DNA from: Cinnamomum chago | Taxonomy: Eukaryota > Streptophyta > Magnoliopsida > Laurales > Lauraceae | Length of the DNA stretch: 64,000 bases | Direction: 5' to 3' | NCBI GenBank assembly: GCA_038049695.1 | Contig: CP142457.1 | Location: 61,872,501 to 61,936,500 of the forward strand | Shown here: piece by piece, positions 36,830 to 49,285 of the stretch | Position numbering within the stretch: position 1 is the stretch's first letter | How the letters are laid out: each line of letters opens with the position of its first letter | Translations under genes and position numbers: made by a program | The notes under the pieces: model-generated | Databases searched by the model: none | What the model saw: only the letters and a program-made list of their open reading frames with translations | What the model was told of the DNA's origin: nothing

Positions 36830-37300
36830 TGTAATAGTAGGGCCCACCCTTATATAAATTGAAATGTGGGCCCGCAATTGTGGTGGTAAAAATGAGGCCC
36901 ACCCTTTAACAATACCTTAAATCTTTTGTATGAGTTATTAATATGGCTCCACCCTCATAAAAATTGAAATGTGGGTCTGTCTTTTGGATTGCAAAAAATG
37001 AGGCCCACCCTTCAAAATTAAAATTAAAAGATGGGCCCCACCTTTATAAGTTATTGGACATAGAGATACAGCCTGCTATAAAAATTATAATAGGAGACTC
37101 ACATTTAAAAACTTGGGGCCCATTTTTTATATGAATTACATTATGTGACACAGGTCCCCACCTTCATAGGAATTAAAATGCGGGCATACCTGTATATGAA
37201 TTACCGCGTCGGCCCATCTTTTGTGATTGTGACTTGTGAGCCTGAGAACCCACCATTTGAATTATTTTGAAAATTCTATAAGTTCATTTTCATCCAATTT
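36830..37300. repeat. Degenerate GTGGGCCC-type repeats
   Basis: Irregularly repeated segments of roughly 60 bp containing GGGCCCACC, TATAAATTGAAATG and GTGGGC. The same pattern continues into repeat B. Confidence 0.6.
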
Positions 37301-37850
37301 GCATTATTTACCGCCATTTGCTTTAGCTAGAAAAGCGCTGCTTAAAAAAGGTGGGCTTGCATTAGAATTCCTATAATGGTGGGGCCATGTTTTAATTTTG
37401 AAATTGGATCCCATTTACAGCCATCGTTATGTAGATCTTTATTGAAATTTATATAGTGGGCCCATGTAAATCCTAAAGGCGGGCCAATGTTATAATTGCT
37501 ATAAAAGTGAACCACATGTTATAATTAATAAATGTGAGTATGTGTTATAATTTAGAAAGGTGGGCCCTACAATTCATATTGGTGCAGCCCATGTTGTAAT
37601 TGTTATTAAAGGGTTCACCTCTTTTTTTTTTTTCTTTTAGTTCGGTCACATTTCAATTTCTACGTGGACTCATGCCAAGCGTGATAAGGCAGTATTTCTA
37701 GGGGGTATTATTGGAAATCACCTAAAAAATTTAATACACTGTAACTTGTATAGGAGTCATGAATCGCGTGAATATGGCTGTGGAAATCCATGAATATGGG
37801 GAGCACTCTCATTGGGTGAAATCGTAGCATAGCAAAGCACTCTGTGAGAA
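37300..37850. repeat. Dispersed repeat B, copy 1
   Basis: Homologous to 51131-51461 plus 52216-52410. Shared words include GGTGGGGCCATGTTTTAATT, TTGTAATTGTTATTAAAGGG and CATTTCAATTTCTACGTGG. It has no insertion at the point where copy 2 carries a ~750-bp segment. Internally it is built of loose repeats around GTGGGCCCATGT. Confidence 0.85.
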
Positions 37851-37866
37851 CCCCCAATGATAGGAA

Positions 37867-38149
37867 GGGCTCGTTTGGTAACTTTACTAATATAGTTAAG
37901 TCAAGTTAAACATCCAATCAAAAGCACTTTTTATTAAAACCCCCTTTATCTTTTCCAAAAAAGTTAAAAAAACAACTACATTTACTCATTAAAAGACAAA
38001 AAAACTTCATTTCCCCGTACAAAAAGTCAAAAATATTCCATCACAAACAACAAAAAACAAAATACCATCATGACTCACTTATATTTTATTCATTATTTTC
38101 ATTTTACTTCACTCCACTTTATTTTAAAAGTAAATTACCAAACGGGCCC
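37867..38149. mobile_element. 283-bp MITE, GGGCCCGTTTGGTAA ends
   Basis: Terminal inverted repeats: GGGCTCGTTTGGTAA on the left and TTACCAAACGGGCCC on the right (one mismatch). The interior is AT-rich and non-coding. A related element lies inverted at 52481-52787. Target duplication unclear; superfamily not assigned. Confidence 0.78.
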
Positions 38150-39330
38150 TTAAGTGATCCCCATGGGAACACACACAGTGACACAGAACAGTATCTGATC
38201 TACTTGGATGTGAAGATTTTCCATTTGGTCAGTGGACCATGTGTCTGTTAGGATTCAGGAAAAGGCGACAATACCTAGCTAGTCATCTCTTTAACGGCCT
38301 AAATCACTCTAACCCTCTAACCCACTTCCGTGTTCAATATTTGTGAAGTGAGGTGAATAATCATTTCAAGTAATAAGAGAGGGTCAAATTTTAAAAGTAC
38401 TAAAATTTAAAAAATACCATTATTTTTTTATTAAAAAAGTAGTCAAAAAGTACTTTCTCATGCTACTAAATGATAAAAATACATTTTTTTTAAAAGCAGT
38501 AAAAAATCTATATTTTCATGCCACTAAAAGCCACACCTTCTGATTTAAGCCCTCTTATTTTTTTGTCTCTTAATATGACCATTCATCTCATCTCACTTTA
38601 CTAATGAAGTTAGCAAACAAGCTGCCTTCAAATGATTTTTCTTGGAAAATTTTCAAAAATGGCCTTAAGTTTTTACCTTGTTTAAAAAAAGGATATAAGT
38701 TCCAAAACCTTTTAAATTACTCCCTGAGTTTTTTGGAAGTATATCAAGTTTGTCCTTTTTATAGTCAACTGCCGATACAATGCAGACTTCCCTTTTACTT
38801 GGATTTGAGGCTGCTTAAGACAAGATACAAGGTAACAGTTGTTCATCCAGAGTGCATCCTAAACCACATTTCTGAATGTTCATACTACTCTATGTGAGAG
38901 ACATCGAATCTAAAGAAAGAGGGAGCACTTTTTTTCCCTAGGGAAAACTTTGGAAGAATGAATTCTAGTTCCTTCCTTGTCTGAGTATACTCTATTTGTA
39001 GGATGCAATTTTCTATATTTATAGTCAATCGTATCCATCTTAGGATAATTCTAATCTTAGACCAAAAATAGAATATGTATTCACCTACAATCAATGAGAA
39101 TATCAAACAGCAAATCTGTACAGAAGATCTGGCCCATGTTGGACTAGCTTGACCCATTGGGTTGATTTGATCCACTGGTTGGGCTTTACACATGTCTTAG
39201 ACACTTTAACATCCCTCCTTTAGTAATCTAAGAACTTCATCGTTCTGAAATTACACTTGGAAAATCCAATCTTGGTAGTTACATACTTGAATGTATTGTG
39301 GATACAGTTCCGTTGTTCTCTGTTTAAATT
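38150..39330. other. Intergenic, no gene recognised
   Basis: Downstream flank of the NPF pseudogene. The 97-codon frame at 38604-38897 shows no family motif. Confidence 0.5.
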
Positions 39331-41122
39331 TCAATCTTCAACTAGTACTTTCTTAACCCTGTAACTCTTTGCACAAGCAAGATAAGCCACAAAGTTCAGA
39401 GCACTGACACTTGCCCGTGCCCAAAAGAAATAATCAAGATCTCCGTCGTTCAGATCATCAGGTATCCACCCAGTCTGCCCTCCTCTGGTTGTCACAACTG
39501 ACACGATTGCAACTATAAGAGTACTCAAGTAACTGCATAGCGACATAGTAAGAAATTAAAGGACAAGGCAAGGTATCCGGTGCCTGATTGTAGAAGAACT
39601 CAAGCTGCCCAGTAATATTCAAAACCTCAGATGCGGCCAAGACATATACTGAGGAAGTTGTCATGTGATACTAATGGGTTTTCCGCTATGTACACTTTCC
39701 AATCTCTTCCTCTCCAGCGATGCAGCCAATGCCATCGATATAATGATCAAAAGATGGCCAATCCCTATGCGTTGTAGCTCTGTAATACCACATTTGTTGT
39801 CTGTAAACCACTTTCTGATCGTTGCAACAGATGTGTCATAAATGAGAACCAAAATCATGGCACTGAGCACTTCAAAGGCAAAGAGAGAAGCAGGAGGAAC
39901 AGAGAAGGGCCCAATCCTAGTGTCCATCATGCCCCCTTGTTCAATAAATGTGGTGTACATTTGGGAATATGCAGCGAAGTAGATGATACTAGTAAGCCAA
40001 ATTGGAGCCAATCTAAGTATTATCTTCAACTCCTCAACTTGTGTTAGAGTACAATGCCTCCATGGATAATCAGTGCCATTCTTTACATCAGAAGCAGAAA
40101 TGGTTGCAGCTTTATCTAAGAAATAAAACATCATAATATTATTAATGAATAAAACACTATATTACATAACAACTTCCTTGCTCATATTCTCTTTGATCTA
40201 GAGAAGACTAGGCTAAGAAGTGTAGATTGGGGATCGATGTTCCAAGTTATCTTACATTCACTAGATATTGATGTGTTAAAACAATCAACTAAGAGTCTAA
40301 TATTAGCAGGCAATTATGATGTTGCAGAATTGGCCAGAACCAACAACAATTTTAGCCATATTTTGCACTAAGCATTTGAACAACCTTTCAAATTTGTGCA
40401 TATCAGTGCAAACCAGTATACTATTATGCCTCACCACACTGCTCAAGGTGATGAGTTGAATAACTTAAGCTGTCAAGTATAATTGGAATTAGTGTTACGG
40501 CATTGATTGTCATTATGGATCAAAATAGTGCGAACCTGTCCATTATTATGTCGGATTCATTGAATTGTTTTAATTCAATTCAATTCGCTCAAGAGTAAGG
40601 GAACCAAGTTTGATAATATATGTTTTAAATAATCTTATTCATTTAATGTTTTCATCAATGGAAGAGTAAACTAAGTATCATTGCTTATCATAACTGAGAA
40701 AAGTACTCTGATTGACAAAATAAGTAAACATACAGGAATTATACCTGAATTCATCAGTGTGGACTAATTTTCGACTTCCCAAACAAGTTGACTCCTTGTT
40801 CCAAGCTTCATACAACTCACTGCTATCAATAGGCACCTCCAAGCTCATCCTCTTGTGGGATTCAATTAAGACATGAAGAAGTCTATTTAATGGACTCCCA
40901 CTTGGTTTGTGCAGCCTATAAATTGATGTCCCGAAGAGAAAACCTCCAACGGCAAGAGCCATGAACAATGTAGCAATTCCAAATCCAAGAGCCCAATTGA
41001 TGTACCTTCTATCCCAATTACGAAAGTGCTTGAAAGTAGAGCGCCAAAGTTGCCAAAGAAGTAAAACCAATTGAAGAAAGACTCTTTATTTTCCATCTCA
41101 ATTGGATTCCCTTCTTCAAATT

Positions 41123-43772
41123 TGTTACACCCCAACCCCATTTAATTATCATTAGTATTAATTGATGAGGATTTAGTTTAATTAATTTTGCTTAGTTGTA
41201 AATCATCTACTTAGTACTTTTTAGAATGAGTCAAATGAGTCTTGAGTTTCGAATAAGCGAGTGGAGTAGAGTTGACTTAGGAGTCAAAGACTTTTCTGTA
41301 ATTATAGATTTTCTCGTTTTACATCATTTCCACGTCATTTTGGCGTCATCGCGTGTATCTCGTTGAACACGTCGATTTTCGTATTCAGCTTCACTTCATT
41401 TTAGCGCTCGTTGAAGAAGTGGGCCCTCAATTGACTCAAAATGGAAAATACATAAACATAATGAGCCTTTTTGCAAAAGTAACCATCCTTATCACTTAAA
41501 ACAACTTTAACCCAACTCTATTCCATTTCATTCGTTGATGTAGGTTAACTGTGAGGGAGTGAGTGAAGAAAACTCTTTTCCTCTCTTCTTCTTTTCTATT
41601 TCTCTCCAATTCTCTAAGCTTTTTAGCATTTCAAGTGAAGAAAAGTGGAGGTCTTCATCATCTCTCCATCTTATTCATCTCCATCTCTTGGTTCCAAGAC
41701 TCCTTTCTTCTCCAATTCTGAAATTTGGATTTCTTGTGTCAAGGTATGACTCAAATCCATCCTTGATAGTAGGTTTTGAGCAAACAAAGGAGTCAAAAGA
41801 CTCTTGGGTAGGTTTACATAGCATTCATGGCATTCTTTTACTTGACTTGTGTCTAGGGTTGAATCATTTGGGGATTTTAGGGTTTTACACATCAAGAGAG
41901 TATAAGAGGTTTGGAAAGCTTGAAATTGAGGCAAGTATATGCATGTTATGGATTTTCATTTTGTTAATGCCATTGATTCCATGCTACTCTTACTCAATGC
42001 TCATAATTCTTACTAAATGAATGGTTTTATGGTTCAAAATTGATGAAATGGATTTGGAAAGATTGAATGTTGTAAAGGGGAGCATGAAGGCTCCATTTTA
42101 TGCAGGTTTATGGTAGAAGAAGTGTGGGAAGAGAAGGGAGGAAAAACCACTTCAGAAATTCCAAATTGGAAACCTGGAGCGGGCGCTCGAGCGCGTGACC
42201 CTGCTGGAAACCTCCGCTCGAGCGGATAAGGGCCGCTCGAGCGGACCTGAAGCCCATGTTTTTGGTTCTTTGGACCCAATTAAATGACTTATTAATTCCC
42301 TTAGCCTATTTTAACCCTCCTTAATCCCTTATTGAGTGGATTTTGGTGCTCACCCTCACTTCCATAGGAATTTAGGAATTTTGAGACATTATGACCTTAA
42401 AATGGAACCCTTAACCTTATGAATTGGTCTAAAGGTTATTTATTAGTCTAACCCTATGCCATGAGGGTTAGTTTAGAAACTCAATGTACCTCTCATACAT
42501 AGTGACATCAACAAAAGTAGTAATACGTTGATTTTTCTAAACTTACCTTGTATTGGACGGTGAAAGACTAAATTAATTAGTTTAGAATTGGTTAGTAAAA
42601 TGTCTTGCTTCCTTAAATTATTGCATTCATATTGGATTACATCTTCATTGATAGATCACTCATTATAAATAACTAAGTGTCTTTCTTCATTAAAAATCCT
42701 TTGAGGTTTAATTTCTCTAAATCCTCCATTTCCCTTCCAATATGATATATTGATCCAATCTTTATTTACAATGTGGATTAGTGAGTATATAGTGATATAT
42801 GAGTTGAAATGATTTGATTTTAGACAGTTCGAACTACAACTCACTTGAATCCACTTATTATTTGATTTGTTTGATTCGATTGAGTCGGCACTACCTAGCT
42901 TTGACCTTGTGATGCCCGACGGGGCCAGCACTTGGTTCATTTATTAGAGACTACTGTAGTAGGTCACCTGGAGCACCGGAACTCCAGAACCTGGTAGCCA
43001 GTTAGCCTTTGGCCAGGCAGCTGGTGACATCCCAACTAGAATTGCTCTCTTTGAGAGGATGAGCTAAAGTAGTAGCCAAATTAGCATGTTTTCTCATTAA
43101 TTGATTCACTAGCATGATAAATTCAAAATTGCGCAATTGCGTAGTTGATACTTACCTTTGATCTCTACGAATTTACTTGTCTTAAATTCAGATTGAAACA
43201 TTATGTGAAACTTAATTTGCTTATACTTCCTTAATAGTCGTAATAAGATACTACATTTGGTGTCACAGACACAGATGCAGCTCCCGGTCCTGAAGCGGTC
43301 CAGGAGAGAGAGGAGGGTACCCAAGAGGTACCGTCAGGACTAGAAGAGTGGCCGGAACCAGGGTCAGCTTGAAAGTTATCTCTTCGGAGTGCGGACTACA
43401 CTTGTAGATACCATAGTTCGTATGATTATCCTTTTCATATAGTCATACGAAATTCTTTTGGATATACTTTTGGTAGTGGTCGTATAGGGTTCTTTCATTG
43501 ATACATCTTTTGTAACTTAATGTATACATTTGTTTACTTCTTTTGTATCAAACTTAAATGTTTTAATAGCACTTGAGGGAATTTGATACCTTATATCAAT
43601 GAATTACGACTTCCGCTATATGAAATGTTATGTGTTCTCACATGTGGAATAGTCTATTTTCTCTCCTTCTTATGTTGTATTTGACTCGAGACAGGTACAA
43701 TATACTGGAGTACGTGTGACACACCTTGGGAATTACCCTAGGCCAGGGTGATTTCGGGACCGGGATGTGACA
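41123..43772 (+). mobile_element. 2650-bp solo LTR inside an NPF exon
   Basis: Starts TGTTACACCCCAACCCC and ends GGGACCGGGATGTGACA. A perfect target duplication AAATT flanks it (41118-41122 and 43773-43777). The NPF reading frame is continuous across the site when the LTR and one AAATT are ignored (...GADQF then EEGNP...), which fixes both ends independently. There is no internal region. The ends resemble those of the 6823 solo LTR (both finish GTGACA), and both contain a GAGTCGGCACNACTA-type segment, so they probably belong to related gypsy families. Confidence 0.95.
42183..42244. repeat. Array of CCGCTCGAGCGG palindromes
   Basis: A variant palindrome GCGCTCGAGCGC lies at 42183-42194 and two perfect CCGCTCGAGCGG copies at 42214-42225 and 42233-42244 (spacings 31 and 19). 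The array is about 1.06 kb into the LTR. Confidence 0.95.
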
Positions 43773-43957
43773 AAATTGATCTGCGCCTATGGGAAGCAGT
43801 GATGACTTCAGTCCACCGCTCCCAAATGCAATGAGGTATATAACCCAGAGAAGAATACCAGTTTTTTAACTTCAGTTGCTGATGGACAAGAAATTCCTTC
43901 ATATGAAGATGGCTTCAGGGACCAAATGAAGGCCAAGAGGGTGACAATTATCATTCC

Positions 43958-45984
43958 CTATAAAATGGAAGGAAAAGTAGTAACTGTAAGAGAATCAGAA
44001 TACAGAAGGTGTATATGTGTGGAAATAACCCTATACCATAGTTACCTAGATTAATTTGCATTCAAGTTCGAAATTTCATAATTCGAGGATTAATGAATTT
44101 GATGGACAAGTTTGATGAACTAAATCATTAGCGCCCATGCTTAGGCAATCACTAGGTCCAACACCTAAATCCAAATCAATGAAGATAATTGTTCTTTATA
44201 TTTACCATGGTGAGATTTCGCTAATTAGTGTTGGGCCCACATTGATTATGGGTTAAATACATGGTTAAAATAAAAACCAAAGTAAAACTTCATATTTTAC
44301 TCGTCAGCAGTCTTAAGGAGTTGTAAGTGCAGAAAATACAACTCACAAGATTAGGGGGAGCCTTTGAGGACTTATCCAATCGACTATGGAGAGCTATCCG
44401 CTTAGTAGTCAAAGAACTCTGGCTGTGGGCAGCACAGGGCTCTCCGATACTTAAGTTAGCGCAGGAACAAAGGTCGGAAAAAAAGAGAGACAGAGTAACG
44501 ACTAGGGAATTGCATGCATGTATGCGTACCTGGTTGTTTGGGTGGCAAATCACCTTATATGAGAAAAATCCCAGATGCCTGTTAGTGGGCCTAATGATTT
44601 GACTGCTAGGGTCTCATTAGCCTATACAGTAATTAATGAGGATTCATCATAGCCCACATTGCATTAAATGAGGGTCCGATCAGCCTATAGTGCATTAAAC
44701 GCTAGTCATATTGGGCTTGATCTCGCCTCCTGCTGGCGGCTAAGGTCCCATCGGATCCTTTCTTGGGCTCTGTCCCGATATGGCAGCAGCCACTGGATGT
44801 GGCTCTGTCAGGGATTTGATGAGGATAGACGGTTGGGATGGTGTATTTGTCCCATCAGCGCGTGCCTCCATCCTGCTATGTGTCCTTATGGGAGACGTGG
44901 TTATCAGTGCCTGTCACATAGCAACTCGTCACCTCAGTTGTAGCCGAGGTGCACCACTTGTTTGACGATGCATGTGGCCGAGACCGTGGCGATCTGTGCT
45001 GGTCTCGACAAGTGCACTGACGTTCGAGCCGAGACACGCGTAGCCAAAATGGAGCACAAGAGCTGGTGTTATCGCTGACCTTAGCATAACTTGCGCATTA
45101 AGAATTGCCCCACACAGGAGTCACTTTGATTGGAGTTGGATTTGGATTAGCCCTATTAGATAGGGGCGCCATGGTTTTGAATTGCTTGGATTTTCAGGTG
45201 GTCACCACTACTGAATTTAGTGAACTAGATGAGACTATTTCGATGACAGTTTGCAAATAGAACTGTGAATTGTTTGAAATGAAATATTCGGAGTTCGAAG
45301 GCTTCTTGAATGAATGAGGTGACTATGTCCTATACAAGGAAAAAGGCATGAACTAAAAGGCCACAACAAAGTAGTAGCTGCCAAACATCATCTCCAAGGT
45401 CCTAAAAATAAACCTACGAGATTGAGGAAACCACTCGTAAGGTGCCACGATTCATGGTTCTGATTTCATTTTCATTGAATGAAGGTGGAGATATAGTCAT
45501 AGTTCTATTAGCCTCAACATTAATGTCTCACCCGTCTCATTTCCCAAGAAACAGATCATAAATGCCTAATCCAACCAATTATTATATATTAAGCTGGAAG
45601 GTTTTGAAGATAATTTTGACCATAAATTCTGATTTTTACTGGGAGTTATAACTCCTCACTTCCAATACGAAACCACTCATCTCCACTTAATTTCGAGATG
45701 CAACCACTCATTTCCTCCACTTCATGTAACCTCCTCTTCTTTCCACTTTACACTATTCTTCTTCAAGAACTTCATTTCTATCCTTATTATAATCACCAAA
45801 TCATTGTCATGAGTATTTGAGAATTGATTTTTGCGTAATCTGAGTTTTTCCTAATAAATCAGTAAATATGCTTTTTATTTATTGTTGAACATGCTCGTGC
45901 TAAACACGTGTTGTTGTGATAGTGCTTTATTAAGGACCTAGCAACAAAAAGATCAATGTAGAGACAAAGATGGTCTTGTATATT
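43958..45984. other. Intergenic upstream of the NPF pseudogene
   Basis: Expected to hold the missing 5' NPF exons, but none could be read. 44290-45080 is less AT-rich (for example CGAGACCGTGGCGATCTG) and may be an unrecognised retroelement fragment. Confidence 0.4.
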
Positions 45985-46260
45985 TCTAAGGGGAGGGGGG
46001 ACCACATTGTAATTTCTAAAGGTGGGTCTTGTATCAATAATCACAAAAAATGTGGATCCACTTTGCAATTCATAAATGTAGGTCATATGGTCATCATCAC
46101 AAAGGGTGGACCCACATTGTAAATCCTATAAATATGGGTCCCATGTTCTAATTCTTTAAGATGGGTAATACATTGTAGTTCCTATAAGTGGGTCCCATGT
46201 ATGATAATAATTGAGTGCCACAAACAATAAAAAGTGGGTCCCACATTGTAAATCATATGT
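45985..46260. repeat. Degenerate GTGGGTCCCACATTGTAA repeats
   Basis: About seven loose copies of a 30-45-bp unit with the core GTGGGNCCCACATTGTAATTC and CTATAAAT. The same family is seen in repeat B and at 36830-37300. Confidence 0.7.
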
Positions 46261-48126
46261 CCACACCTTAAAGCTTCAATGAAGTAATTTAATATAATGT
46301 TGCCAAAACAAGTTATGCGAAGTATAATTTCGGCATAACTCGATCTAAGCATAACCTGATCCAAGCACAAAATTAGGAACAACATGAAAACGATGCCAAA
46401 TTGGCCCTAAATAGGCCATGAATATATAGGTCACTTGTCTAAACCATCTTGGGACCCACATTTTGATTGGATGGATCGACCGATATTTGCATCTAATTAA
46501 CCATGACCTTAGTCCAATGCCTTGCAAATTAATGGCCCACTGAACACATGGCTCTGGTACGAGATGTCAGTTGAGAGCTGCCATGAGTACATAGAGTTGA
46601 TGAGTCCATATTCCAGTGAACCACAGAGCTGATGTGGTGGGTCCCATGGTTGATTGGAGATTCTCACCATACGTGCGTTTTGCATTGGTGTATCTTTCTT
46701 AGCCACTACACGTGTCCCAAAGAATATTCCATTTTAGATGATGTCAATGAACCCAATCAACGGCTCTCTGTGTCCGTAATTGAAAGAGATTTTTTGGCAA
46801 TCGAAAGAGATTCTATAGGGGAGCACATTTAGAGTAAGATTAGGGGAGAGAACTGGGATTGGGAGGAGATTTTATGGCAATTGAAAGATTTGAAAGAGAT
46901 TTAAGGGGATATTAATGGAGATAATTTAGGAGATAGATGATATGGATAGCAAGACTCATGAATAAAAAATAGTGGATTGTGAAGACATGCTCCTTACATC
47001 ATTGTAATTTTTGCACATTTTTTTGAAAAGAGAACTTTATAGGTGCTGATGTGGCATCCCCCACACCCCACCTCTCCTATTGCTTTAATATATATAATAT
47101 AATGAATTTCCTTTTAATATATGAGGCAAAAATTTGTTTGCATATGGTGTGTCATCTATACTAAAGCACTTAATTATTATTTTTCTAATATGCGTTTGAA
47201 TAAGGTGCAGATGGCAGGAGAAGTGAACTTGAAAAACGATGAGTAAAAAATTAATTTCGATTCCAATTTTGGCCATCTTAATAATATTCATACAAAAATA
47301 CCTTTATTTTATATATATTTTAAAATTATAAACAGACATGTTTTTAAATGAGGAAGGAGTGGTGTTTTATTATGCAAATACTGATAGCAGACCTGGTTCC
47401 ACTGAGTCGGTCACAGGGATGGGATCAACTGATTCACTTTGGCTAACATAGTTCAAATTACTTTATCCTTTCTTCCTGTGAGCTTTTGTGCGTAGTCTCT
47501 TAATAGCTGCTTCTCCTCTAAACCCCAGAAAGCGCTGCAGTCCCGGCACATCTGTGCGCCTACTCCTAGCGTCCGCTATTGCACGTCGTGTCACATTTTG
47601 CTACGATTCAAATCCTCTTGGGACCTATCCTGCACGATACGGCCCTGAAAGGTTGTTTTCATGCGGATACATTACGTCATTCACACATTAGTATTTAATG
47701 TGTTTCAATAATGGCTCCCGATAATCGTACACTCCATGTCCATCCATCGAATGCAGGGAGTATTAGGATTAATGCTGGATCCATGTGGGCCCCATACGTT
47801 GGCCATATGCATTTTTGCATGACGGGTTTTGCAGTTGGACATGCATATGAGTTTTACATATTAGACCTATCCATGGCACCAATACACATATTCCTACATA
47901 CAAGCTAAGGTCACCAATTTCCATGAAAAAACCACACAAAAACTAGAGAACTTTCAGATATAACACAACAAATGAAACTAAAGAGCAAGCTTTTGATGGG
48001 CTAATGTCAATTAATCACATGCCATTTGGGTTGACAGGAAAATGACCTTTTGATGCAAAACGATCCTTTGTCATAGCTTCTTTATTCTATTTATGGAAAG
48101 TCAAAGATATGAATCAGAAAATATGT
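46261..48126. other. Intergenic, no gene recognised
   Basis: No coding or mobile-element structure supported. A TA-rich segment near 47090-47105 resembles a Helitron 5' end but has no partner. Confidence 0.45.
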
Positions 48127-49049
48127 GATATGAAACAGATCATAGTTGTCTCAGTGCTGTATGGAAACGTCCCATCGGACCCAGCGTCCCTTTCTACGGT
48201 GTTGCAAACCTGCCGCAACTAGTGTTTCAGAATACCCACCTGACCAGCCATGGTCAGGTCGGATCCACTCGAATCTGGTTTTTCATTAAAGAAGGATAAG
48301 ATCAGCTTTTGCATAATTTTAATTACTTCATCCTTACTAGATATGGACCAGAAATGAGTCTATCTTTATAACCTTTTTTGAAAAGATCACCTTCCCCACT
48401 CTATATATTGATATGAAACAGATGATAGTTGTCTCAGTGCTGTACAGAAACATCCCATCGGACCCGGCGTCCCCTACGGTGTTGCAAACCTGCCGCAACC
48501 AGTGTTTCAGAACACCCACCTGACCAGCCATGGTCAGATCAGATCCATTCGAATCTGGTTTTTCATTAAAAAAGGATAAGATCAGCTTTTGCATAATTTT
48601 AATTACTTCATCCTTACTAGATAAGGACCAAAAATGAGTCTATCTTTATAACCTTTTTTGAAAAGATCACCTTCCCTACTCTATATATTGATATGAAACA
48701 GATCATAGTTGTCTCAGTGCTGTACAGAAACGTCCCATCAGACCCAGCGTCCCTTTCTACGTGTTGCAAACCTGCCAGCAACCAGTGTTTCAGAACAGAG
48801 TGGTGCTACACACCCCGATGGGGAGCCCAACTGGTTGCCCGGGCTCCTAGCCGGGGCTCCCCAGTCGGGGTGTATAGACTTTTTCTTCAGAACACAAGTC
48901 GGATCCACTCGAATATGGTTTTTCATTAAAGAAGGATAAGATCATCTTTTGCATAATTTTAATTACTTCATCCTTACTAGATAAGGACCAGAAATGAGTC
49001 TATCTTTATAACCTTTTTTGAAAAGATCACCTTCCATACTCTATATATT
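48127..49049. repeat. Three ~280-bp tandem units
   Basis: Units start at 48127, 48410 and 48690 (GATATGAAACAGAT), lengths 283, 280 and about 360. Each holds TGTCTCAGTGCTGTA, GTTTCAGAA, GGTTTTTCATTAAA and CTCTATATATTGA. The third is longer because it carries an 88-bp MITE and lacks the ACCCACCTGACCAGCC segment. Confidence 0.93.
48798..48885. mobile_element. 88-bp Mutator-type MITE in the third tandem unit
   Basis: A perfect 9-bp target duplication TTCAGAACA (48789-48797 and 48886-48894). The ends are GAGTGGTGCTACACACCCC and, read inwards from the right, GAAAAAGTCTATACACCCC. The GC-rich interior folds on itself (CGATGGGGAGCCC with GGGGCTCCCCAGTCG). The unlike end pair is the same as in the MITE at 24700. 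Confidence 0.92.
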
Positions 49050-49285
49050 GACTGATAATACAAAGAGAAATAATGAGTGCATACAATAACCATACATGGC
49101 ACCATTCCTGTAAGCTTTAGTTCCTGTTGCATCTGCTCGTCTGCTCCTATCATCTGCAACTGCAAGCCTGCCATTTGCTTTTAATTTGATTCAAATCCTC
49201 CTTGCACTTCATTACATCATTGTTTCAATAGCCCCCCGGTAATTGTACGCTAGTGTCCATCAATTGAAGCTCGGGCGGGGGGGAC

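Larger units (their letters stand above)
39331..43957 (-). pseudogene. NPF (NRT1/PTR family) transporter pseudogene, 5' exons missing
   Basis: NPF proteins are 12-helix proton-coupled nitrate/peptide transporters. The last two coding exons are readable. The penultimate starts after TTTTATAG at 43957 (GMIIVTLLAF, CPSATEV, FGSGGLKSSLLPIGADQF) and ends at 40745 before GTATAA (HTDEF). The last runs from about 40121 (FLDKAA, SQMYTTFIEQGGMMDTRIG, TGQLEFFYNQAPD) to the stop at 39331 (VTTRGGQTGWIPDDLN, DYFFWARAS). The C-terminal motif resembles NPF8/PTR types. Lesions: solo LTR at 41123-43772; frameshifts near 43840, 41050, 39645 and 39550; TGA at 39661-39663; and an acceptor near 40117 that leaves the wrong phase. 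No N-terminal exons (ExxER region) were found upstream. Confidence 0.9.

Noticed and set aside
46980..47130. Helitron 5' end on the minus strand near the TA-rich stretch
   Set aside because: No CTRR hairpin end or empty site could be paired with it.
48337..48939. Frames across the tandem units
   Set aside because: Not conserved between units; interrupted by the MITE; no motif.
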